Both the position numbers and the translations under genes were made by a program. Source: an uncultured Pelagibacteraceae bacterium (GTDB lineage Bacteria > Pseudomonadota > Alphaproteobacteria > Pelagibacterales > Pelagibacteraceae). Taken from it: 33,141 nt of DNA. Location of the stretch: positions 1 through 33,141 of the forward strand of contig CACKZG010000012.1 in NCBI GenBank assembly GCA_902604545.1. The letters are read 5' to 3'. The notes beneath the pieces were generated by a model. That model had not been told where the DNA came from and did not search any database. It was given only the letters and a program-made list of their open reading frames with translations. This document shows positions 17,609-26,646 of this stretch, piece by piece. Each line of letters opens with the position of its first letter. The stretch's first letter is position 1.

Positions 17609-19418
17609 TTTTTTTATAATATTTTTTTTTCTTATAAGTTTTTTTGTTGATTTTTTTATTTTCTTTTTTTTCTGAAATTTTATTTTCCTTATTTTGGATT
17701 TCTAGATTTTTTAATTTTTCGTAATATTCTACTAATTCAATTGTTTTCTTTGATTTATTTTTAATATCTATAATGTACTCTGGTATAATTAAAGAGTTGT
17801 CGCTTATTATATCTATTGTTATTTTGTTTTTTTTTTCAAAATAAGTTAAGTCATCAACAAAATTTTCTTTAAGAAAATCTGAAACTTTTTCACATACTTT
17901 TAGTTCAACAAATTTAGCTCTATTAATAACTGCTTTTAATTCAACAATTTTTAGAAGTTTTTGAGCAAAAGACTCATCCGTTAAAGTAACTTTCCATTTA
18001 ATCGCACTTTCTCTAAGCCTTTGTCTAGACATTTCTAAAAGACCAAAATTGCTTATTCTTCCAATTTGAATTCTTGCTCTATCTGACCTGCATTTTTCTT
18101 TCAATTTTCTTTCTACCAATCTTCTATTTCCAAAACTAAGCATGTCAATAAAATCAATTATGATTAAACCAGACAAATCTCTTATTTTTATTTGTCTTGC
18201 AATTTCCTCAGCTGCTTCGATGTTTGTATCTAATGCGGTACTTTCAACATTTTTACCTTTAATTGAGCTTCCTGAGTTAATATCAATAGATACAAGTGCT
18301 TCTGTAGGATTGATAACCAAATACCCACCAGATTTAAGTTTAATTTCAGAGTCAAAAATTTGATTTAACTTTTGTTCAATATTTTCTTCAATAAATAATG
18401 GAATTTTCCCTCTATATTTTTTCACTTTTTTAACACTAGAGGGCATCATCATCTTCAAAAAAGATTGTGCTTTCTTATACCCTTCATTTCCTTCTACAAT
18501 TATATTTTTTGTATTATCATCAAACATATCTCTTAAAGTTCTTTTAATTATTTCACTTTCTTGATGAATCAATGAAGGAGCAATTGAGTTAATTGCATTT
18601 TCTTTAATTTGACCCCAAGTATTAATCAAAGTAGTTAAATCATTATTGATTTCATTTTTTGTTTTATTGCTTCCAGCTGTTCTAACAATAATACCCATTT
18701 CTTTAGGTATTTTAATTTCATTTAAAATAGTTCTTATTTTTTTTCTTTCAGCCGGGTTAAAAATTTTTCTTGATATTCCACCACCTTTTGGTGTGTTCGG
18801 CATTAAAACTATATATTTTCCCGCAATTGAAATGAAAGTACTTAATGCAGCACCTTTTTGTCCTCTTTCGTCTTTAATGACTTGTACAAGTATTACTTGA
18901 TTAGGTTTAATTACTTCCTGAATTTTATATCTTTTAAAATTAAATTTATGCTCTTTTTTCTTTTCTTTTCCTTCTTCTAGATTTTCTGTTTCAGCGACAT
19001 TTCCCTTATCATTTGATTCAGCTTCTGTTTGTTCTTCTGATATTTTTTCTAAAGGATCATCAATTTCAAGTTTACCTTGAGCAATATTTTCATCCTCTTT
19101 GGCCTCAACTTCTTTTGAAAGTTCTTCTCTAGCTCTTTCTTCTTCTTCTTTAATTTTTTCTAAATCTGCTTTTGGTATTTGGTAATAATCCGATTGAATA
19201 TCATTAAAAGATAAAAACCCATGTCTTTCTCTTCCAAAATCAACAAAGGCTGCTTGTAAAGAGGGTTCAATTCTACTTACTTTGCCTAAATAAATATTGT
19301 TTTTAATTAGGTTGTTTTTTAGTCCTTCATACTCGTAGTCCTCAATATTTTCTCCTGATTTAAGAACAACTCTAGTTTCGTTAGGATGTGATGCATCAAT
19401 ATATAAATTTTTTTCCAT
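17601..19418 (-). CDS. rne: Ribonuclease E/G
   Basis: S1-like start (YLGKVSRIEPSLQAAFVDFGRERHGFL), acidic insert, catalytic region GGYLVINPTEALVSIDINSGS and LIIIDFIDM; Lys-rich tail. Confidence 0.95.
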   Translation of the reverse strand: MEKNLYIDASHPNETRVVLKSGENIEDYEYEGLKNNLIKNNIYLGKVSRIEPSLQAAFVDFGRERHGFLSFNDIQSDYYQIPKADLEKIKEEEERAREELSKEVEAKEDENIAQGKLEIDDPLEKISEEQTEAESNDKGNVAETENLEEGKEKKKEHKFNFKRYKIQEVIKPNQVILVQVIKDERGQKGAALSTFISIAGKYIVLMPNTPKGGGISRKIFNPAERKKIRTILNEIKIPKEMGIIVRTAGSNKTKNEINNDLTTLINTWGQIKENAINSIAPSLIHQESEIIKRTLRDMFDDNTKNIIVEGNEGYKKAQSFLKMMMPSSVKKVKKYRGKIPLFIEENIEQKLNQIFDSEIKLKSGGYLVINPTEALVSIDINSGSSIKGKNVESTALDTNIEAAEEIARQIKIRDLSGLIIIDFIDMLSFGNRRLVERKLKEKCRSDRARIQIGRISNFGLLEMSRQRLRESAIKWKVTLTDESFAQKLLKIVELKAVINRAKFVELKVCEKVSDFLKENFVDDLTYFEKKNKITIDIISDNSLIIPEYIIDIKNKSKKTIELVEYYEKLKNLEIQNKENKISEKKENKKINKKTYKKKKYYKKTK

Positions 19419-19518
19419 AATTTTGTGAATATTAATTTCATTAGTAATTTAGTTTTTAAAATTTTGTTTAATTTTCTTGCCATATCTTTAACAAATTCCA
19501 AGATATAATGAAATTAAA

Positions 19519-21855
19519 ATGAATAAAATATTAAGAAATATCTTTATTTTAATTACGTCTTTTATTCTATTATCGGCTATTTTGATAATAAGTATCTTAT
19601 GGACTTATTCTAACGATTTACCTGATTATAAATTTTTAAAAAATTATAAACCTCCTGTTTCTAGCAAAGTTTACTCTGGCGATGGTGAATTAGTAGCTGA
19701 TTTTTCACAAGAAAAAAGGGTATTTGTTCCGTTTAATTCAATTCCAAAAAATGTAATTAATGCTTTTTTATCTGCTGAAGATAAAAATTTTTTTAAACAT
19801 CCTGGTGTTGATGCAAGAGGAGTTGTTAGAGCTGTAATAAATAATATTTCAAATATTTTATCCTCTAAGAGGTTAGAAGGGGCATCTACAATTACTCAAC
19901 AAGTAGCAAAAAATTTCTTACTTACCAATGAAGTAAGTTTAAATAGGAAAATTAAAGAAGCGATATTAGCTTTTAGAATAGAGAGGGCTTTATCTAAAGA
20001 AAGAATTCTCGAACTTTATCTAAACCAAATTTATCTTGGAAGTGGAGCATATGGAGTAGCAGCTGCTAGCTTAGAATATTTTGATAAATCTATTAAAGAT
20101 TTAAATTACTCAGAAGCTGCTTTACTAGCAGCTTTGCCAAAAGCACCTAGTAGATATAATCCCTATAGAGATTCAGATATAGCAAAATTTAGAAGAAATC
20201 TAGTTTTAAAAAATTTGTTAGATAATAATTATTTAACTTCAGAATGGTATGAAAAACTTACAAAAGAGGAAATAATTTTAAAAAAAAATAAAAAAATTTA
20301 TTTAGAAGACGCTCAATATTTTATTGAAGATGTAAGAAAGAGTGTAATTGAAACTTTGAGCTATGATAAAGTTTATAAACAAGGTTTTAATATCAACACT
20401 CCAATAGATTTAAATTTACAAACAATTGCAACAAACTCCTTAAGAGAGGGATTGATAACATATGATAAAAGAAAGGGGTGGAGAGGACCACTTACTAACA
20501 AGATTTATAACTCAGAATGGAAAAATGATTTAGAAAAGTATAAATTAGAAAATTCAATTAATTGGAAATTAGCAATAGTCAAAAAGATAAATAAATTTTC
20601 AGCGGAAATAGAAACAGAAGATAATATGAAAGGTGTTATTCAATATCAGAGTATTTCATGGACAAAGAAAGAATTTAATAAATTATTTAAACCTGGTGAT
20701 GTTATTTATGTTAAAAATGTTAAAGAAAATATTTTCAATTTAAAACAATTACCAAAAGTAAATGGTGGAATTATTGTGATGGATCCTTTTACAGGAAGAG
20801 TTTTAGCACTAAGTGGTGGTTTTAGTTTTAAACAAAGTGAATTTAACAGAGCAACTCAAGCTAAAAGACAGCCTGGATCAGCTTTTAAACCATTTGTTTA
20901 TGCATTAGCCTTAGAGAATAATTTTACCCCAACATCATTAGTTCTAGATGCACCACTGGTTTTAGACCAAGGAGATGATTTAAAAATGTGGAAACCAGAA
21001 AATTATGGAAAAAAATTTTATGGGCTTTCGACTTTAAGGGTTGGTTTGGAGAAATCTAGAAATTTAATGACAGTAAGAATAGCACAAAATCTTGGTGTTG
21101 AGAAAATTGTTGATTTTTCAAAAGTATTAAAAATTTATGATAATCCAGAAGAACTTTTATCTATATCTTTAGGATCCGCTGAAACAACTTTATTAAAACT
21201 TACATCTGCTTATTCAGTTTTTATTAATGGAGGAAAACTTGTTGAACCAATATTGATAGATAGAATTCAAGATAGTGAGGGAAATACTATTTTTAACAAT
21301 GATAAAAGAAAATGTACTAATTGTGATCAAATTTCATATTTAACAAACGATTATCCAGAGATTAAAAATAACTATATGCAAATTTTTTCTCCAGAAACAG
21401 CTTTTCAAATGACATCAATTTTAGAAGGAGTTGTTCAAAGAGGTACAGCTAAAAAACTAAAAGACTTAAATTTAAATATTGCTGGTAAAACTGGAACAAC
21501 AAATGAAAATACAGATACTTGGTTTATAGGTTTTACTTCAAATTTACTAGTTGGAGTTTATGTCGGTTCAGATAACCCAACTCCATTAGGAAAATATGAA
21601 ACAGGATCTAAAACTGCTTTGCCAATATTCAAAAGATTTATAACTGATTCTGTTAACAAATATGACGCAAGACCATTTAAGGCTGCTAAAGGAACAGTGA
21701 TGATGGTTGTTGACCCTTTAACAGGTCAAAAAGCAAAATTTAACTCAAAGAATACAATTATTGAGGTTTTTAAAAAAGAAAATATTGTTGATGGAAAAGT
21801 ACTTTATACAAATTCAGATAGATTAGACTCAAATAATATATTAAAGTTTTACTAA
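19519..21855 (+). CDS. mrcA: Penicillin-binding protein 1A (transglycosylase/transpeptidase)
   Basis: GT51 motifs EDKNFFKHPGVD and GASTITQQVAKNFLL; transpeptidase RQPGSAFKPFVYALAL, KSRN and AGKTGTTNENTDTWFIGFT. Confidence 0.97.
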   Translation: MNKILRNIFILITSFILLSAILIISILWTYSNDLPDYKFLKNYKPPVSSKVYSGDGELVADFSQEKRVFVPFNSIPKNVINAFLSAEDKNFFKHPGVDARGVVRAVINNISNILSSKRLEGASTITQQVAKNFLLTNEVSLNRKIKEAILAFRIERALSKERILELYLNQIYLGSGAYGVAAASLEYFDKSIKDLNYSEAALLAALPKAPSRYNPYRDSDIAKFRRNLVLKNLLDNNYLTSEWYEKLTKEEIILKKNKKIYLEDAQYFIEDVRKSVIETLSYDKVYKQGFNINTPIDLNLQTIATNSLREGLITYDKRKGWRGPLTNKIYNSEWKNDLEKYKLENSINWKLAIVKKINKFSAEIETEDNMKGVIQYQSISWTKKEFNKLFKPGDVIYVKNVKENIFNLKQLPKVNGGIIVMDPFTGRVLALSGGFSFKQSEFNRATQAKRQPGSAFKPFVYALALENNFTPTSLVLDAPLVLDQGDDLKMWKPENYGKKFYGLSTLRVGLEKSRNLMTVRIAQNLGVEKIVDFSKVLKIYDNPEELLSISLGSAETTLLKLTSAYSVFINGGKLVEPILIDRIQDSEGNTIFNNDKRKCTNCDQISYLTNDYPEIKNNYMQIFSPETAFQMTSILEGVVQRGTAKKLKDLNLNIAGKTGTTNENTDTWFIGFTSNLLVGVYVGSDNPTPLGKYETGSKTALPIFKRFITDSVNKYDARPFKAAKGTVMMVVDPLTGQKAKFNSKNTIIEVFKKENIVDGKVLYTNSDRLDSNNILKFY

Positions 21856-22956
21856 TGGATAATAATTATCAAAGTTTTAAAGAAGAAGTTGAAAAGATAA
21901 ATCAAAAAATACAGGAGTATCTTTGAAAAAAACGATATCCATTTAAAACTACAATCTTTAAATTCACAAATGCTAAGTGCCGATTTTTGGCAAGATAAAA
22001 ATAATTCTCAAAGAGTAATCAAAGAAAAGAAATTTTACGAAGATTTAACTAATTCTTTAAATAATAATGAAGAAAAATTAAAAGATTTAGATGATTTGAA
22101 TCAACTGGCGCTTGAAGAAGAGAATTTACAAGTTCAAAAAGAAGTTCTGCAAAATATAAAAGACTTAAGAAGTGAAGTTAAAAAAAATGAAATTAAATGT
22201 TTTTTATCTAATGAAGCAGACCCTTTAAATTGTTACATAGAAATACACGCTGGTGCTGGAGGTACAGAAAGTCAAGATTGGGCTGATATGCTAAGAAGAA
22301 TGTATTTAAAATGGTCTGATAAAAAAAATTTTAAATCAAGTTTGATTAGTGAACATAAAGGTGACGAGGCTGGGATAAAGTCCGCAACAATTAAAATAGA
22401 AGGTGACTATGTTTTTGGATGGTTAAAAAAAGAGTCGGGAATACATAGATTAGTAAGAATATCTCCATTTGATTCTGGGGCAAGAAGACATACAAGTTTT
22501 GCAAGTGTTTGGATTTATCCAGTTGTAGATGAAAATATAAATATAGAAATTTTAGAAAAAGATTTAAGAATAGATACTTATCGTTCCAGTGGAGCAGGTG
22601 GCCAGCACGTTAACACTACTGACAGTGCAGTTAGAATAACACACATTCCTTCAAAAATTGTTGTTCAATGTCAAAATGAAAGATCTCAACATAAAAACAA
22701 AGAAACATGCATGAATATGTTGAAAGCAAGATTATATGATTATGAAATAAAAAAAAGAGAGGAAGAAAATCAAAATACTGAAAGTTCTAAATCTGAAATA
22801 GGGTGGGGGTATCAAATTAGATCATATGTTCTTCAACCTTACAGACTTGTAAAAGACAATAGAACTAACTTTGAAAGCACTAGTCCTGATAAAATATTAG
22901 ATGGTGATATTGATGAATTTTTGGAACAATCGCTTTATAAATTAAATGAAAAATAA
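21855..22956 (+). CDS. prfB: Peptide chain release factor 2, decoded through a programmed +1 frameshift
   Basis: Frame 0 from ATG 21855 reads MDNNYQSFKEEVEKINQKIQEYL then TGA at 21924-21926; +1 shift after CTT continues GAA AAA AAC into the frame with GAGGTESQDW and SSGAGGQHVNTTDSAVRITH. The track lists only the 21970 start. Confidence 0.96.
21913..21927 (+). promoter_or_regulatory. prfB programmed +1 frameshift signal
   Basis: CAG GAG TAT CTT TGA A: SD-like AGGAG upstream of slippery CTT followed by in-frame TGA, as in E. coli AGG GGG TAT CTT TGA C. Confidence 0.95.
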
Positions 22957-25375
22957 TATTTTAAAATATTTTATTCTACTGCTGACAGTTTTGGTTATGA
23001 TGACAGTTTACCTTAGTACTGTGGGTATAGAGACAGATAAATTTAACGATCAAATTAAAAAAAGAATTTCACTAATAAATAAAAAGATAGACATAGATTT
23101 AAAAAAAATTAAATTAACTCTAGATCCTTTTAAACTAAAAATTTATGCAAAAACAGTTGGCACTACAGTATATTTTTCAAAGAGACCTTTAGCATTAGAA
23201 AGCATTAAAACACAAGTTTCGCTAAGTTCTTTAATTAAAAATAAGATTTCATCTTCAAATATAGAGGTAACAACTAAGTCTATATTATTAAATGATTTTA
23301 TTAAATTTATTCGGAGTACAAATAATAGACCTGAATTATTTATATTAGAAAAAATTGTAAAAAAAGGTCATGTAATTATAGATCTGAGTTTTAACATTGA
23401 TGAATTTGGAAAACTTAAAAATGATTATAAAATTAATGGCTTGATAAAAGGTGCAAGTATTAATTTTTCAGACAAAGCTAATTTTAAAAATATAAATTTT
23501 AATTTCAATTTTCAAAAAGATAATTATCATTTTGATCAAATAAATTTTAAAACAGAAGAAGTAAATTTTATTTCAAATAAACTAAGCATTAAAAAGAAAA
23601 AAAATAGGTTTTTAATTGATGCTATTGTTGAAAATGATCAGTCAAGTTTAAATTCAAATATATTAAAATTATTAAATTTAAATTTTGAAAATACAATAAT
23701 TGATGATACTAAATTCAAAACAATTAATGAATTTTCTTTAGAAATAGATGAAAAATTCAAGGTTAAAAATATTATATTAAGTTCTGATATAAATATTACT
23801 CAGCTAAAATATAAAAAATTAAAAATATTTAATAATTATTTTCCTGAAGTTGATGACATAATTTTACTCAATAATCATAAATTAAATTTAAGTTATAAGG
23901 ACAACAATTTGTCAATTAACGGTGAAGGACAAATTCAATTAAATGCTGATGAAGTAGATGAAATTAAATATTTTATAAATAAAAAAGATAAGGATTTAAG
24001 TATAGATTCAGAATTATTTTTAAAAAATATAGTTTTAGAACAACAAGATTTTTTAAAAATGTTTTTCCCTCAAATTAATAAAAATATTAGCTTTAATAAT
24101 CAAAAATTAAAAATTAATCTTAAAAATAATAATCTAACTTTTTCAGGTTCTGGAAAATTAAAAATCGATAAAAATTTTGAAGAAATCGATTATTTTATTG
24201 AGAAAAAAGAAAATAAAATAAATTTTAAAACTAATTTAAATTTAAAAAATACAGAATTTAAAATTGATAATATTAACTATAAAAAAAATGATAAAAGTAA
24301 AATGAATCTTCTAATTAATGGAGAACTAAAAAATAATAAAAATCTAAATATAAATAGCTTTATTATTAGTGAAGAAAATAACAAAATTAATATTAAGAAT
24401 TTATCTCTAAACAATTCTAATCAAATAATAAAAATTGATCAGGCAAATTTTAATTATTTAGATTCAGAAAATAAAAAAAATAATTACAATATTAAAAAAG
24501 TAGATGACCAAAATTATTTAATTGATGGCACTTTATTTAACGCAAATTCTTTAATTTCTAATTTACTAGATGCCGATGATAAAAAAGAAAACAATCTGTT
24601 TGAAAATAACATAAGTATGGAACTAAATTTTGAGGAAGTTTACTTTGATAAAATAAACTTTGTTAAGGATTTAAAAGGAAAAATAAGCATTATTGATAAT
24701 AAAGTAGAAGAAGCTGATATTTTGGCCTTTTATAATAACACACAAAACATAAAATTTACAATTAGAACAAATGATCAAGGTGAAAAAATTACCACTCTTT
24801 TTTCATCTAAGGCAAAACCTTTTGTTGATAGATATAAATTTATTAAAGATTTTAAAGATGGCAAAGAAGGATATTTAGACTTTTACTCTTTAAAAAAAGA
24901 TGGACTTTCAACTTCTAAATTAGTGATTGATAATTTTAAAGTTAAAGAAATTCCAGCGCTAGCCAAACTGTTAGCACTCGCATCTCTCCAAGGTGTAGCA
25001 GATTTACTAACTGGAGATGGAATTAGATTTACAGACTTTGAGATGAATTTTACTAACAAGGATAAAATCATGAGAATTCAAGAGTTATATGCAATTGGAC
25101 CCGCGATATCTATACTATTAGAAGGTTATCTAGAAGGAGATAATCTAATTAGCTTAAAAGGTACATTAGTTCCAGCTACAACTATAAATAGGACGATTGC
25201 ATCTATCCCTATACTTGGTGATTTATTAATTGGAAAGAAAATTGGAGAAGGAGTTTTTGGAGTTAGTTTTAAAATTAAGGGTCCGCCTAAGGATTTAAAA
25301 ACTACTGTAAATCCAATAAAAACTTTAACACCTAGGTTTATTACAAGAACTTTAGACAAAATAAAAAATAATTAG
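22946..25375 (+). CDS. AsmA/YhdP-like large membrane-anchored protein (DUF3971/AsmA_2 type)
   Basis: 809 aa, one N-terminal TM, long beta-rich N/K-rich middle, conserved C-terminal region (LALASLQGVADLLTGDGIRFTDFEMNF...GPAISILLEGYLEGD...IPILGDLLIG). Confidence 0.75.
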   Translation: MKNNILKYFILLLTVLVMMTVYLSTVGIETDKFNDQIKKRISLINKKIDIDLKKIKLTLDPFKLKIYAKTVGTTVYFSKRPLALESIKTQVSLSSLIKNKISSSNIEVTTKSILLNDFIKFIRSTNNRPELFILEKIVKKGHVIIDLSFNIDEFGKLKNDYKINGLIKGASINFSDKANFKNINFNFNFQKDNYHFDQINFKTEEVNFISNKLSIKKKKNRFLIDAIVENDQSSLNSNILKLLNLNFENTIIDDTKFKTINEFSLEIDEKFKVKNIILSSDINITQLKYKKLKIFNNYFPEVDDIILLNNHKLNLSYKDNNLSINGEGQIQLNADEVDEIKYFINKKDKDLSIDSELFLKNIVLEQQDFLKMFFPQINKNISFNNQKLKINLKNNNLTFSGSGKLKIDKNFEEIDYFIEKKENKINFKTNLNLKNTEFKIDNINYKKNDKSKMNLLINGELKNNKNLNINSFIISEENNKINIKNLSLNNSNQIIKIDQANFNYLDSENKKNNYNIKKVDDQNYLIDGTLFNANSLISNLLDADDKKENNLFENNISMELNFEEVYFDKINFVKDLKGKISIIDNKVEEADILAFYNNTQNIKFTIRTNDQGEKITTLFSSKAKPFVDRYKFIKDFKDGKEGYLDFYSLKKDGLSTSKLVIDNFKVKEIPALAKLLALASLQGVADLLTGDGIRFTDFEMNFTNKDKIMRIQELYAIGPAISILLEGYLEGDNLISLKGTLVPATTINRTIASIPILGDLLIGKKIGEGVFGVSFKIKGPPKDLKTTVNPIKTLTPRFITRTLDKIKNN

Positions 25376-26601
25376 TCTATCTCTATTTTAATATGTCTTT
25401 TTTTTCCAAGGGAAAGTTTTAGGTAATTATCTTTAAATAAATTTTTATTAATTTTGAATTTTTCATCTGAAACAACATTGTTATTTATTTTAACCGCATT
25501 CCCTTTTAAAAGTCTTCTGATTTCGCTTTTCGAATTTTCTAATTTAGATAACAAAACAAGGTCTACTATATTAATTTTTTCCTCTATTTTCTTAAAATGA
25601 AGATTTACTTTTGGCAAGTTTGCACCAAGAGAGTTTCCTGAAAAAGCTTCTTTTGCTGCTTGCTCAGAATTTTTAGCTGCTTCCTTTCCATGCAACATTT
25701 CTGTGGTTTTATTAGCAAGTAGTATTTTTAATTCATTTATATTCTTATCTTTAATTGCCTCTACTTCCTTAATTTCAATTTCAGTAAACATTTTTAAAAA
25801 TTTAATTACATCTCTATCATCGACGTTTCTCCAAAATTGCCAATATTCATAAGCTGATAAGTATTTTTCATCCAACCAAATAGCCCCACTTTCAGTTTTT
25901 CCCATTTTAGCACCAGTTGCTAATGTAATTAAGGGTGTTGTTAAACCAAAGGTTTGATTATTAGAATATCTTTTTATAAGCTCAACACCATTAACAATAT
26001 TTCCCCATTGATCGGAACCTCCAATTTGTAAAATACAATTTTCCTTCTTATTTAATTCAAGAAAATCATATGCTTGTAAAATCATATAATTAAATTCCAT
26101 GTAGCTGAGCGACTGCTCTCTATCCAATCTGAGTTTTACACTATCAAATGTTAGCATTCTATTTATCGTGAAATGTTTTCCTATATCTCTTAAAAACGAA
26201 ATATAATTTAAATCTTTCAGCCAAGTATAATTATTAACAAATATTGGTTTTGTTTTTGGATCATTATTATCTAAAAATTTTTTTAAAATATTTTTGATAT
26301 TTTTTATATTTTCTTCAATCTTCTCTTCACTTAATATTTTTCTAGTTTTATCTTTACCAGACGGATCCCCAATTCTTGTGGTTCCTCCTCCAAGTAAAAC
26401 TATTGGTCGATGTCCATTTTTTTGAAGTAGCCGCAAACACATTATTTGCAACAAGCTACCCACATGTAAGCTTTCAGCTGTACAATCAAAACCTATGTAA
26501 CCTTTAATCTTTTTTTCATTTAATTGTTTAGATAATTCATTTTCACTTGTGCATTGATAGAAAAAACCTCTATCTTTAAATTCTTTTAAAAATTTATTCA
26601 T
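25372..26601 (-). CDS. tyrS: Tyrosyl-tRNA synthetase
   Basis: YIGFDCTAESLHVGSLLQIM, GGGTTRIGDPSGKD, QIGGSDQWGNIVNG, KMGKTESGAIWLD; C-terminal S4-like domain. Confidence 0.97.
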   Translation of the reverse strand: MNKFLKEFKDRGFFYQCTSENELSKQLNEKKIKGYIGFDCTAESLHVGSLLQIMCLRLLQKNGHRPIVLLGGGTTRIGDPSGKDKTRKILSEEKIEENIKNIKNILKKFLDNNDPKTKPIFVNNYTWLKDLNYISFLRDIGKHFTINRMLTFDSVKLRLDREQSLSYMEFNYMILQAYDFLELNKKENCILQIGGSDQWGNIVNGVELIKRYSNNQTFGLTTPLITLATGAKMGKTESGAIWLDEKYLSAYEYWQFWRNVDDRDVIKFLKMFTEIEIKEVEAIKDKNINELKILLANKTTEMLHGKEAAKNSEQAAKEAFSGNSLGANLPKVNLHFKKIEEKINIVDLVLLSKLENSKSEIRRLLKGNAVKINNNVVSDEKFKINKNLFKDNYLKLSLGKKRHIKIEID

Positions 26602-26646
26602 AAGTTTATAGTTACAATATACAAATTTTTTTTAAAAAACATATCA

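Noticed and set aside
21855-21926. In-frame TGA after 23 codons of prfB as a pseudogene or sequencing error
   Set aside because: Exact match to the conserved RF2 programmed +1 frameshift layout (TATCTTTGA with upstream SD-like AGGAG); the downstream frame is intact.
26602-26646. Divergent tyrS/anmK spacer as a T-box or other leader
   Set aside because: 45 bp is too short for a T-box and no specifier/antiterminator features were seen.
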